Source: Notamacropus eugenii (Eukaryota; Chordata; Mammalia; Diprotodontia; Macropodidae). From it: DNA of 64,000 nt. A model generated the notes under the pieces. The model did not search any database and was not told the DNA's origin. It worked only from the letters and a program-made list of their open reading frames with translations. Where the stretch lies: assembly GCF_028372415.1 (NCBI RefSeq), contig NC_092875.1:145422856-145486855 (forward strand), in the 5' to 3' direction. Shown piece after piece: positions 10,193-20,300 of the stretch (position 1 is its first letter; every line of letters starts with the position of its first letter). A program made the translations under genes and the position numbers.

Positions 10193-10385
10193 AAGTACTC
10201 TAGACATGTAATAGCTGTGTGATCCTGGGCAAGTCAATTAACTTTTATTCACCTAGTTTGCTCATCTGTAAAATGAAAATAATAGCACCTACCTCACAAG
10301 ATTGTTATGAGGATTAAAAGAGGGAATGTTTGTAAAGCACTTAGTACAATGGCTAGTACAAAGTAGGCACCTAATAAATTCTTGT
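10193..10385 (+). mobile_element. MIR-type CORE-SINE, 3' two thirds (+)
   Basis: TAATAGCTGTGTGATCCTGG, GGCAAGTCAATTAAC, TCATCTGTAAAATGAAAATA, TTGTTATGAGGATTAAA and the L2-like tail AGTAGGCACCTAATAAATTC. The tRNA head is largely gone. Confidence 0.85.
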
Positions 10386-10434
10386 TCCTCTCACTTTGCT
10401 CCATTCCACATATTGATCTTTCTGATAACATTCA

Positions 10435-10557
10435 CATGCCTCTGACAGGAATTCTTAGATCAAGCAAATTCCATCAACATAATTTATCTAGATTACAGCA
10501 ACACTTTTGACAAAATTTCTCCTTATAATACAAGATGGAAAGATGTGGACCAGATCA
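10435..10557 (+). mobile_element. CR1/L3-clade LINE fossil, RT segment
   Basis: Codons 10476-10523 read NIIYLDYSNTFDKISP. That is the 'YLDFSKAFDKV' block of reverse transcriptases of the CR1/L3/Jockey group, the first aspartate of the catalytic palm. Nothing else in the window encodes it. The fossil continues at 10900 and 12320 after younger insertions. Confidence 0.7.
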
Positions 10558-10895
10558 ATGGTTTTCAACCTTTTTGAATAGGAGAAATTCTTATTTTCAA
10601 TGTAAAAAATGCAGATCCCCACATGAGAGTAAGTATGCGATTAGTCTCTATTGACTGAAAAAAAATATGAGCATAGAAAGCTGCTGGAAACCCAGGAGTA
10701 TTTTTAAATTTGTATTTTATTAATCATGGAAGCATGTGCATAGAACTGAAAAAATAGTAGAATGTATGAGATGTATTTTTTGTTTGTTTTACTGACACAC
10801 TGTATATTTTCTCATCAAAATTAGGATATTTAATGTATATGTAGATAGATTTATGGACTCTCTAAGATAACACCTCCCCAGATGTCTGCAGCCCC
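10558..10895 (+). mobile_element. Unassigned insert in the CR1/L3 fossil
   Basis: About 340 bp separate two consecutive parts of the LINE. It starts GGTTTTCAACCTTTTTGAA and ends near TTATGGACTCTCTAAGATAA, CCCAGATGTCTGCAG, which looks like a small DNA-transposon remnant ('ggttttcaacc' type end). I do not recognise the family. Confidence 0.35.
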
Positions 10896-11226
10896 AGAGA
10901 TTTAGAACTAGTTGAATAGCTATACCCAAAGGGTAGTTGGATTTATTTAATGAGATGATGTGATTATGGAGGGAAGTCTCAAGTAGAATGTCCCTCTTTG
11001 GAGGGATATAGACTCTGTTAGATGATAAAATGAAGATGTAAAAACCATCTTGATAGGCTAGAATGATGGGTTGAATTTAGTGAGAATTTTAATAGGAATA
11101 AAAGTTGTCATACATGTATTCACAAAATCAACTACACAAGTAGAATGATGGGAGTGTATGACTAGCTAGCAATGCATATGAATAAGATCTGGAGGTTTCA
11201 GGGAACTACCAATCCTAGATGAGTCA
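10896..11226 (+). mobile_element. CR1/L3-clade LINE fossil, post-RT segment
   Basis: TTAGAACTAGTTGAATAGC, GGGAAGTCTCAAGTAGAATG, CTTGATAGGCTAGAATGATG and AAGATCTGGAGGTTTCAGGG follow the order of the CR1/L3 ORF2 downstream of the YADD motif. Protein traces are RLERWVE-F--NRNK, INYTS and KIWRFQ, cognate to ERW...MKFNRDKCKV...LHK...KDLGVLV. It is highly decayed. Confidence 0.65.
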
Positions 11227-11229
11227 ACA

Positions 11230-11400
11230 GTATGAGAGATAGCATGCTGTAATGGAAAGAATGCTGAATTGGGAGTCAGAGAATCTAAATTTTAATGTCA
11301 GTTTCACCATCTACTACCTCTGTGACCTGGAGCAAATCACCTTACCTCTCTCTAACAGTAGAAGACTAGATATCTTCAAAGGATCCCTTACAGCTACAAG
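11230..11400 (+). mobile_element. Mar-1-like CORE-SINE (+)
   Basis: It begins GCATGCTGTAATGGAAAGAA with GGGAGTCAGAGAATCTAAAT, then CCTCTGTGACCTGGAGCAAA, and ends with GACTAGATATCTTCAAAGGA and CTTACAGCTACAAGATGA. That 3' tail (GACTAGATGACCTCTAAG...TCTATGAT type) separates it from MIR. Confidence 0.75.
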
Positions 11401-11404
11401 ATGA

Positions 11405-11668
11405 AGATAATACGAAAAACTTGCATTTACTTAGTGCTTTGAGGTTTGCAAAGAGCTTTACAAATATCTCATATGTGATCCTCCCAACAACCCTGGGAGG
11501 TAAATATTGTTATTGTCCTCATTTAAAAGCTAAGGAATCTGCGGCAAATAAGAGTTAGCGACTTGCCCAGGATCCCACAACTAGTAACTGTCTGAGGCCA
11601 GATTTGAACTCAAACTTCTGGGACTCCAGGTCTAACAACGTATCTGCTATGCCGCTTAGTAGCCTGTT
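11405..11668 (-). mobile_element. MIR-type CORE-SINE, full length (-)
   Basis: TTTGAGGTTTGCAAAGAGCT, AATATCTCATATGTGATCCT, GGGAGGTAAATATTGTTATT, GACTTGCCCAGGATCCCACA, AGATTTGAACTCAAACTTCT and TCTGCTATGCCGC give the complete antisense order. Confidence 0.88.
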
Positions 11669-11830
11669 ATGATCCCATCATTGCCATAAAAGCTTACACA
11701 ATCTTAGGCTGTATGTATAGACATATAATGTCCACAACTTTCCACCCATGTCCTCCTCTGATGTATCACCATGGCTTAGGGGTAACTCTGATTTCTTGGC
11801 TGTTAGAACATCAACTCCAGTAGATTCTAC
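11669..11830. other. Unassigned spacer between SINEs
   Basis: Nothing recognised. It may be more of the CR1/L3 fossil, too decayed to read. Confidence 0.35.
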
Positions 11831-11834
11831 CAGG

Positions 11835-12092
11835 TGTCTAAGTAGCATAGTGGATAGTTCTGAACTTGGAGTCAGGAAGACATGAGTCGAAATCCTGACT
11901 CAGATACTTGTTTTGTTGTATATCCCGGGGGCAAATCCCTTAACCTCTCTCAGCTTCTATTTCTTCATCTGTAAAACAAAGATAACTGCACCCACCTCAT
12001 AGAACTGTTATGAGGATCAAATGAGATGACAGATGTCAAGTGCTTTACAAATTTTAAAGAACTCTATAAATGCTAGATATTATTATTAACAA
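11835..12092 (+). mobile_element. MIR/Ther-type CORE-SINE, full length (+)
   Basis: It starts AGTAGCATAGTGGATAGTTC with GGAGTCAGGAAGACATGAGT, then TCTTCATCTGTAAAACAAAG, GTTATGAGGATCAAATGAGA, and ends TAAATGCTAGATATTATTAT. Head, CORE and tail are all present. Confidence 0.9.
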
Positions 12093-12319
12093 ACTGGAGA
12101 GAAAAGCTTTAAGTATGCTCAACGAATGACTTTTCGTCTATTTCAGAAGATTCAGTTCAGAAAGATTCAATACTGTATTGTTTACACAGTGATAAACATT
12201 TTGGCCACAAAAACTCTCCAAGGCCATTTGGATGGTTGCCAACTGTGTTGGCGGAGAGTGACCACACTAACAAAATCATAGATGTTTTAAGTATTGAGGT
12301 AACGTTCAGGTAATAATAG

Positions 12320-12428
12320 TCCTACTGTGAGCTTTACTGGTTAAAGCACATTTGGAATATTATATTAAATTCTAGGTTCCATATTTTAGGAAGAATATAG
12401 ATGAATTTAAGCATACCCCCAAAGGGGA
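12320..12428 (+). mobile_element. CR1/L3-clade LINE fossil, C-terminal segment
   Basis: GAGCTTTACTGGTTAAAGC, CACATTTGGAATATTATATT, AAATTCTAGGTTCCATATTT and AGGAAGAATATAGATGAA match the CR1/L3 codons for L-KTTFGILY--LGSIF-EEYR, cognate to LVRPHLEY-VQFWAPHF-KDID. It lies in order after 11226, with SINEs between. Confidence 0.6.
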
Positions 12429-12429
12429 G

Positions 12430-12492
12430 AAATTAATAAATCAATATTAATTTATTAAGAACCTACTATGTGCCAGGAATTATACTTTGTGT
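12430..12492 (+). mobile_element. Repeat module M, short copy
   Basis: TATTAATTTATTAAGAACCT and ACTATGTGCCAGGAATTATA match the start of module M. The rest is missing. Confidence 0.5.
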
Positions 12493-12559
12493 CTTTCTGT
12501 CTCTTGCATCTTGATTACTAACTTTACCTATTGGCAGCTATTGAATTTAATTAAATTGA

Positions 12560-12780
12560 ACTGAACTGAACTAGGAGCCAGTAAGTGAAAGTTCAGTGTA
12601 AGGAAAAATCTCCTGGCTGTTAAGTCATTCAAAAATGGAAATAGTGCCCTTGGGATATAGCATGTTCTTTCCTCCCTGGAAGTATTTAAGTATTGACCAG
12701 ATAAACAATAGCAAGGATGTTGTAGAGAACATTCCTGAGCCCTAAAAAGTAATTTATCCAAATGGAGACTACTATTCAAA
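12560..12780 (+). mobile_element. CR1/L3-clade LINE fossil, 3' end
   Basis: ACTAGGAGCCAGTAAGTGA, CAGTGTAAGGAAAAATCTCC, CATTCAAAAATGGAAATAGT and AGCAAGGATGTTGTAGAGAA match the CR1/L3 3' region (R-..VRKNFL...AVQKWN...GCCREV...GMLQRE). This is the last recognisable piece of the LINE. Confidence 0.65.
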
Positions 12781-13142
12781 TGATGATACTAGAATTTATA
12801 TACTAGAATAAATGTTGCCCCTTCAAAGCAGAAAGGAAAGTGGTAACTATTAAGAGACATTCATGGCTTCATCAAAGCGATGTGTAGGGATCTCACAAAT
12901 CAAACTGTCACACCACTTTGCTGATGACCTTTGGAATCTGCAAATTCTTTGAGTGTCTTCAATAGCAGCAAAGCTTTAAGTTCTGGGAAGACTGAGTTTA
13001 ATTTTTTGGAAATTCTCGAAATCCTTTAAGGCTAACTCTGATAACTAAAGCAAATGATCAAGTCTGGAGACAGTTTTTGAGACTAAAACAAATGTATGTG
13101 TGTGAGTTAATGTGGCTGGCTTGTTCTGGATGAACAGTAAGG
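12781..13142. other. Unassigned sequence
   Basis: Nothing recognised. Confidence 0.5.
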
Positions 13143-13366
13143 ATGGACCAATGGGAGGGATGCTGGACTTGGCTTCTGAATTCAAATCAGACCTCAGATA
13201 CTTACTAGCTATGTGACTTTGGGCAAGTCATTTGACCCTAAATGCCTCTTTCCTCCTTTATAAAATGAGCTTGACAAGGAAATGGCAAAGCACTCCAGCA
13301 TCTTTGCCAAGAAAACTCCAAATGGGTTCATGAAGAGTTGGACGTGACTGAAATGACTACATAATA
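13143..13366 (+). mobile_element. WSINE-like marsupial SINE (+)
   Basis: A MIR-like head (ATTCAAATCAGACCTCAGA, ACTAGCTATGTGACTTTGGG) joins a distinct tail: GACAAGGAAATGGCAAAGCA, CTCCAGCATCTTTGCCAAGA, AAACTCCAAATGGGTTCATG and AGTTGGACGTGACTGAAATG. This tail is, as far as I know, confined to marsupials. It is the clearest host marker in this part of the window. Confidence 0.85.
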
Positions 13367-13367
13367 A

Positions 13368-13562
13368 CATTCCTATGGTGCTTACAACATGTTAGGCACT
13401 GTGCTAAGTTCTTTACAACTATTATCTCATTTGATCCTCACAATAAGCATGCTGTAGATGCTACTATTATAGATGAGGAAACTGAAGCCAACATAATGAT
13501 ATACCCAGAGTCACACAGCTAGTAAGATTCTAAGGTCAGATTTGAACTCAAGTCTTCTGCGA
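13368..13562 (-). mobile_element. MIR-type CORE-SINE (-)
   Basis: ATGTTAGGCACTGTGCTAAG, TATTATCTCATTTGATCCTC, AGATGAGGAAACTGAAGCC, GAGTCACACAGCTAGTAAG and TTTGAACTCAAGTCTTCTG. It abuts the WSINE-like copy at its left. Confidence 0.88.
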
Positions 13563-13740
13563 TCATAGAATTAGAGCTTAAAACGATGTCAGAAATCATT
13601 CAGTCCAACCAACAAGTGAAGAAACTGAGGCTCAGAAAAGTTAAATGACTTGACCAAAGTCACACGAATAGTAAGTACCAGAAGAAGGATTTGAACTCAG
13701 GTCCTCTGACCCCAGAACCAATGAGCTTTCCATAGCCTGC
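13563..13740 (-). mobile_element. Mar-1-like CORE-SINE (-)
   Basis: TCATAGAATTAGAGCTTAAA and ATTCAGTCCAACCAAC (the inverted tail), then AAGAAACTGAGGCTCAGAAA, CCAAAGTCACACGAATAGTA and TTTGAACTCAGGTCCTCTGA. It is the third SINE in a row. Confidence 0.85.
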
Positions 13741-13744
13741 CTCA

Positions 13745-14980
13745 TGATATTAAATTCAGTAGGATACATGAAGTGCTTTGGCACCCTTAAAGAACCATTG
13801 TTATCATTTAAATCAGAGTACTGGGGAAATTACTTTGAAATGCAATACTCATTTGCCTGAAACATTTGTCCAAAATTCAATCTTTGCACTTTTTTGGTTA
13901 CATTCGGTATGTGCCCATGTTGTCTCTGTTGAAAACCCCTAAAGGCCAAGGGCCCTACCTCCTTCATGCTCTGTCAGCCCTCAGTGAGTCTTCAGGAATT
14001 ATTCAGGGACAAAGAAGAGAAAAACCAGCCTGCTTCAGAGCACGCAGCACACTACCCTTCAAGCTGCAAAGGAAGAAAAGAATGTAATAGTCTATCAGGG
14101 GCCCTGTTCTCTCCAAATCTGTTCAACAAATATGTATTAAGCACCTTTCAAGAAGCCCATTATTTGTGTTCTGCTGACTCATCTTTTCAAATGGCTATAT
14201 TTAGGGACTTTGGGTCACACATGCCAAGGAACTGGGGAGAAAAGGAACCTGTTCCCCCGCATCCCCTCCCACGAGCAACATTCCCTGGGATAGCAATTAG
14301 TAGACGCATGAGATGGCATAAATATACGTTCTTTTAGAAGTTGCCTTATTTTAGCACAGACAGATGATAATATGACTCTTTTATCTCTGTCATTGTGATT
14401 CCATTTGCTCATCCTTATTGGTTTGTATCAGGCAAACTCAGCAGCAGTGGAATATTCTTCTCACACATTGCTCCAGGCATGCTGTACAGGCTGGAGGCTA
14501 CATCAGATCTCTTGGATGACCTGAGGGAGTCCCCACTCTTGGCTAGGGGGATGCTCTGCATCTCTCTTGGGAATCGTGCCAGTCTTGATCCAAATTTAAC
14601 TCTATGGCCAATTTGCCCAGCCTCACACTAGGATGCTGGCTTTGAGAGCAAAGTGATTCATGACAGCATCGGAGGAGTCAGTGACTCAGGGGGACACACT
14701 ATCACTCCCTAATCTCTTAGAAGCTTGGCTAATGGAAAGTCAAGCAACTTTCCAAAGGGATGTTTCAGGTTACATAAGCATCCACTTCATAGTGCAAAAT
14801 AGAGATTACCTTGTTTAAGAAGGAATCAAAAAGAAAACTGCAGTTTGGACCCTGCTCAGCAGACTTAACTATTGCAGCCAGTCACTAAAGCAAGCAATCC
14901 TCTATAAAAAAACAATCCAAAAGAGGTTGTAAAAACAGAACATTGGGATGGACTCAGAGCTTTGCTAGATTATATAGTGA
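13745..14980. other. Repeat-free block with possible regulatory motifs
   Basis: No transposon was recognised in about 1.2 kb. Around 14150-14470 the sequence is compositionally balanced and contains an AP-1 type site TGACTCA (14175-14181) and a perfect MEF2-type site CTATATTTAG (14195-14204). It could be a conserved non-coding element. This is inference only, since no comparison could be made. Confidence 0.3.
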
Positions 14981-14984
14981 GTGA

Positions 14985-15103
14985 ATCAATCGATCCATAA
15001 ACATTTATTAAGCTCCCACCATGTGCCAGCCACTGTTTCAAGTCTTGGAGATGCAAAAGAGGCAAAGAGAGTCCCTGTCCTCAAGGAGCTTACAATCCGA
15101 TGG
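14985..15103 (+). mobile_element. Repeat module M copy
   Basis: AACATTTATTAAGCTCCCAC, CATGTGCCAGCCACTGTTTC, GGAGATGCAAAAGAGGCAAA, GTCCCTGTCCTCAAGGAGCT and TACAATCCGATGG give the longest clear copy of this module. Confidence 0.65.
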
Positions 15104-15239
15104 TTCCTGTCACATTCTTCCCTTTCCCCTGGGACAGAGAATGGAACGGGAGAGCAAAATAAAGACATATAAGCCAATGATGGATGATTTCATGGAGAAA
15201 AAAGTGAAGCACAAATTTAGAGACGGAAGGTGTGCTGTA

Positions 15240-15415
15240 AGTCACTTAATTCAACCTTTTTGTTTTATACATGAGGAAACTGAAGCACAGAGATGTAAAA
15301 TAAATTATGCAAGATTGCAAAGATGGGAAGTAGCTGAGCCTGGATTTGAACTCTGGGCCTCCTGCCTTGGAAGACCTCATCTTTCCCACTGGATTGTTCT
15401 TCCTCCCTCTAAGTC
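15240..15415 (-). mobile_element. Mar-1-like CORE-SINE (-)
   Basis: ATACATGAGGAAACTGAAGC, ACAGAGATGTAAAATAAATT and CTGGATTTGAACTCTGGGCC, in antisense order. An open frame of 158 codons crosses this SINE and the module M copy before it, so that frame is not a gene. Confidence 0.75.
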
Positions 15416-15789
15416 ACAGAGAATAAACCAGAGATATTTCCGATCAAACCAGAATTTCCATACCCAACCAAAAGACAATGTTGGAGAACAAGATTAGAGT
15501 TTGTTGAAGTGATTCTAAAGCTATGAAGAGGTCAACAAGACGTCCAGTAGAATATGCCACCAATGGCAAAGGTGAGCATCTGGGAAATAACAGTGTTTTT
15601 CTCATGCTTCCTTATCCAAGGAGAGAGTCATTCTTCTGTAGCTGCAGAATGAGGACCAGGAGTGCACAGCATTCTTTGCTCCATTAATTGTGTTACCATA
15701 GGTCCAAGGAATTCCAACAAGACCCAAAGGGACAAGACAGTAAAGAGAGTGGCATGAACGTAAGAATTCAAAATAGTAGAACTGCTGTT

Positions 15790-16028
15790 TAATAAGGAAA
15801 GAAAAAGGGAAGGAAGAAAGAAAGGAAGGAAGAAAAGGAAAGAAAGAAGGAAAGGAGGAGGGAGAAAAGAAGGAAAGTATGGAGGAAAAGAGAAGGGAAG
15901 AAAGGAAAGAAAGGAAGGAGGAAAGGAAGGAAAGGAGAAGAGGTGGAGAGAAGGGAGGAAGGAAGTAAGGGAGTAAGAGTAAAAGAGGAAGGGAAGGAGG
16001 GAAAGAAGGAATAGGGAGGAGAGAGATA
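15790..16028 (+). repeat. (GGAA/GGAAA)n polypurine tract
   Basis: About 240 bp of almost pure A and G. The opposite strand reads as Ser/Phe/Leu-rich frames that are artefacts. Such tracts can adopt triplex (H-DNA) structure. Confidence 0.95.
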
Positions 16029-16799
16029 TAAAGAAACAATGGGGATAAAAATGAATTTTACATCAACTCTAAGGATCCTTATCCCAATTCTCATTCCCAT
16101 TAATAAGCCGAATTCCCAGAATTTTGCTATATCTCTCCCTCATAGCCCTAGAAGTGATTGTCTAATGCATTAGCACAAGCCCCAACTGGAATCTCCCTAC
16201 CCTTAAGTTTGTCATTGTGTAAGAATCATTTAGTCATAAGTATTAAACAACTTTTAGAAAGGGATATTTATTCACTGATTTATTCACTAAGCATGGGTAG
16301 TACCAAAACATCCTTTAAAGGTCTGTGTCACACTCTCGCACCAATACAGAGTCCAGGGAAAAGTGAGTTTGAGCTAAGAGACTACATGTGACAAAAAGTT
16401 AAGTCAGAGTACCTGGGGACTTAAAGTTTTCCAATTTTGGGGATGCTCAAATAGGTTCCCTCATGAGTGGTGGATCTGTACCCTATCTGTCCTTAGCTCC
16501 CAATGCAAATACTCTTACCAAATCATCAAGAGATGCTGCTAGAACACCAATGACAGGATAAGTCCAACATTTTTCCAGTCCTATTAAAGTTCACAAGATT
16601 CTCTGGCCAAAAAGCAGGTGAAGGACATCTGCTCAAGGCATCTTTCTTCCCTCTTAGGCAGTTCTCACTCAAGGGGTGCTAGAAAGTAATATTTGCTCCA
16701 ATTTCAATAATTCTTTTAACCCAGCTACCTCAATACTTTTTATGATACTTTATTTTTACAAATGCATGTGCTTTTATTTAAAACAAAAAAAAAGGTTTA
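16029..16799. other. Unassigned sequence
   Basis: Nothing recognised. AT-rich and probably old non-functional DNA. Confidence 0.45.
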
Positions 16800-17115
16800 A
16801 AGGGTTTTCTTTTAAATTTATTATTTATTTTTAACATTCTTCTCTTTTTAAATTTTGAGTTTGAAATTCTCTCCCTTCTTTTCACCTCTCCCCTACCCAC
16901 TGAGAACAATATGATTTCAATCATACATGTAAATTCATGCAAAACCTATTTCCATATTAGCCATATTGTGAAAAGAAAGAAGAAAAACGAGAAAATTATA
17001 CTTCAATTTGCACTCGGGGTTCATTGGTTCTCTCTCTCTCTCTCTCTGAAGGTAAATAGTATTTTTTCATGATGAATCCTTTGGAATTGTCTTCAATCAT
17101 GAAATCTAAATGCAG
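16800..17115 (-). mobile_element. L1 LINE (-), 3' UTR (element L1-E)
   Basis: The T-rich start and the text TTGAAATTCTCTCCCTTCTT, CTCCCCTACCCACTGAGAAC and TGCAAAACCTATTTCCATAT are the complement of a marsupial L1 3' UTR. Compare 1060-1180. It is interrupted at about 17115 by a sense L1 3' fragment. Confidence 0.75.
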
Positions 17116-17380
17116 ACTGAAGAATACTATTTTTCACTTCATTTTTTTCATGATTTTTTTGGTTTGTGTCTTCTTTTACAACATGACTAATATGGAAATA
17201 CATTTTGCATGATTGCACATGTATAACCTGTGTGCAATTGCTTACTGTTTCAGAGAGGGAGAGGGAGAGAATTTGGAACTAAAAAATTTTAATATTAAAA
17301 TAATAATAAAAATAAAATGATAAAAATTATTTTTACACATTCCTGAAAAAATAAAATCTTATTAAAATTTTTAAAAGGCA
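17116..17380 (+). mobile_element. L1 LINE 3' UTR fragment (+) inside L1-E
   Basis: TGCAGACTGAAGAATACTAT, TTTTACAACATGACTAATAT, GCATGATTGCACATGTATAA and AATTGCTTACTGTTTCAGAG are the sense L1 3' UTR, ending in an A-rich tail near 17345-17375. The same text occurs at 47755-47970. The fragment is severely 5'-truncated. Confidence 0.75.
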
Positions 17381-20300
17381 ATTACCATGGTACCAGTCAC
17401 CTCCAATAAAACAATTGTCTGGGACAATCTGTGTTGATCAGAGTAGCCAAGTCTTTCACAATTGATCATCATTACAACATTGCTGCTACTGTGCAAGGTG
17501 ATCTCATGGTTCTCACTTCACTTTCCCTCCATTCATATAGGTCTTTTCATTTCCTGAAAGCACCCTCCCTTGTCATTTCTTATAGCACAATGTTACTCCA
17601 TCACAACCATATGCCACAACTTGTTCAGTCATTCTCTAAGTAATGAGCATTCCCTTAATTTCCAATTCTTTGCCACCACAAAAAAAGAGATGCTATGAAT
17701 ATTTGTTGAATATATAGATCCTTTTTTTTGATCTTGTTGGGATACAAACCTAGTAGTGGTATTGTTGGGTCAGAGGGCATACACAATTTTATAGACCTTT
17801 GGGCATACTTCCAAATAGTTCTCCAGAATGGTTGGACCAATTCACAGATCTGCCAAGAGTTTATTAATGTACATATTTTTCCTCATCCTCTTCCCATCTG
17901 TCATTTCTGATAGGTATGACATGTTGATCCAGAGTTGTTTTATTTTGCATTTCTTTAATCAATAGTGATTTAGAGCAATTTTTCACATGGCTATGATTTC
18001 TTCTTCTGAAGACTGCTTATTAATATCCTTTGGCCATTTATCAATTGGGAAATGGTACTTATTTTTATAAACTTGACTTAGTTCTCAATATATTTGAGAA
18101 ATGAGGTCTTTATCAGAGAAACTTGCTAGAAAAATTTTTGATATTATTTCATTGTCTATGGTACCTTTTATCAAAAATGTTGTTTCCCTGATTATCTCTT
18201 TTAGTTAGGTCTATTAGCTTTTGATTTGTCTGAGATCATGATTGGTGCCTCCTGATTTTCTACTTCAGTTGAAGCATAATAGAATCTGCACTAGGCCTTT
18301 GTTTTAACTCTATGTGTGTCTTCTGTTCCAAGTATATCTCTTGTAAACAACACATTCTTGGATTCCAATTTCTAGTTCATTCTGCTATCTGCTTCCATTG
18401 TATGGTTGAGTTCATTCTGTTCCTATTCACAGTTATGATTGCTAACTGTGTATTTCCCTCCATCCTATTTTCTTGTTTATTCTTCTCGCTCTTTATCCTG
18501 TCCCTCCTCAAAAAGTATGTTTTGCTTCAGACCATGCCTCCCTTAATTTACTCTTCCTTTTATTGGACCTACCCCCCAAACTCTTATCAGCTTCCTTTCC
18601 CATCTCCCTATTGGGTAAAATAGATTTCTAAACTCTGAATGTGTGTGTGTGTGTGTGTGCGTATGTGGTTGTGTGTATTCTTCTCTCCTTGAACCAATTC
18701 CAATGAGAATGAAGTTCAAGCATTGCCTACCACCGCCTCCCAGTTTTCCTCTCTACTACAAAACCTCATCCTTATGTGCCTCCTTTATGTGAGAAAGTGC
18801 ACCTATCTTTCCTTTTCCCCTTCTCCCAATGCATCCCTCTTTCTCACTCCTGCATTTTTGTAGGGGGAGGGAAGATCATCTCAACTTAATTGATTCACAC
18901 TCGTCCCCTCTATCTATATAAACTCCTTCTAACTGCCCCAATAATGATAAAGTTCTTAGGAATTACATGCATCATCTTCCCACATAGGAATGTAAAAAGT
19001 TTAACTTATTTAGTCTACTATGACTACTCTTTTAAGTTTACCTTGTTGTATCTTCTCTTGAGTTTTGTGTTTGAATGTCAGATTTTCAATTCAGCTCCAG
19101 ACTTTTCATCAGGGATGCTTAAAAGTCCTCTATTTTATTAAATATCCATTTTTCCTCGCAAGGTTTATATTCAGTTTTGCTGGATAAGTACTCTTGATTG
19201 TAATCCCAGCTTTTTTGCCTCCTGGAATATCATATTCCCTGCCCTCCACTCCTTTAACATGGAACTTGCTGTTCTGTCCTCTGGAAATACAATATCCCAA
19301 GCCTTCCAATCTTTTCTTGTGTGATCCTATGGTATCATGTGGCTCCATGATATTTGAATTGCTTCTTTCTGGCTGCTTGCAATATTTTCTTCTTGACCTT
19401 AGAGGTCTGGAATTTGGCTATAATTTTTCTGGAAGTTTTCATTTTAGGATGTCTTTGGAAAGATGATTGGTGGATCCTTTCAATTTCTATTTTACCTTGT
19501 GGATCTAAGATAACAGGACAGTTTTTCATTATAGATTTTTTTTAAATATGTTATCTAGGCTTTTTTTTTATCATAGGTTTCAGGTAGTCTAATAATTCTT
19601 AAATTATCCCTCTTCAATCTATTTTCCAGGTCAGTTATTTATCAAATGAGATATTTTACATTTTCTTCCATTTTAAAAATTCTTTTGACATTGTTTTATT
19701 GTTTATTTTTCATAGAATCATTAGCTTCCTCCTGCCCATTCTAATTTTTAAGGAATTATTCTCTTTGGTGAACTTTTGTACCTCTTTTCCCATTAGGCCA
19801 AATCTGCTTTTTAAGGAGGTCTTATCTTCAGTGAACTTTTGTACCTTTTCCTCATTAGACCAATTTTGTTTTTTAAGGTGTTATTCTTCAGCATTTTTTT
19901 TGCATCTCTTTTACCTAGCTGTTCATTTTCTTTTCATAATTTTCTTGTATCACTCATTTCTTTTCTCAATTTTTCCTCTATCTCAATTTTTCATCTCTTT
20001 CTTTAACTCTTCCAAGAATTCTTGTTGGGCCTGGGTCCAGTTAGCATTTTTCTTTAAGCATTGTTTATAGCTGTTTTCACATTGCCTTCTTCTGAGTTCA
20101 TATTTTGGTCTTCCCAGTCACTGCAGTAGCTTTTTAAGGCCAAATTATTTTTGTTGTTGTTTGCTCATCTGCCAAGCCTATATTTTGACTTTGAACTTTA
20201 TGTTAAAATTGGGCTTTGCTTACCTGGGAATGTGGGAGCGCTGTCCCAAGTTTCAGGCTTTTTCATGTTGCTTTTTTCAGAGCTAGTTCTGGGGGTTTGC

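Noticed and set aside
13966-14337. Plus-strand frame of 123 codons
   Set aside because: No domain, overlapping frames on both strands and no splice context. Probably chance in GC-balanced non-coding DNA.
15021-15497. Open frame of 158 codons on the plus strand
   Set aside because: It starts in repeat module M and runs through an antisense Mar-1-like SINE, so it is repeat-derived.
15602-16100. Long minus-strand frames rich in Ser, Phe, Pro and Leu
   Set aside because: They are the complement of a GGAA polypurine tract. Composition alone keeps them open.
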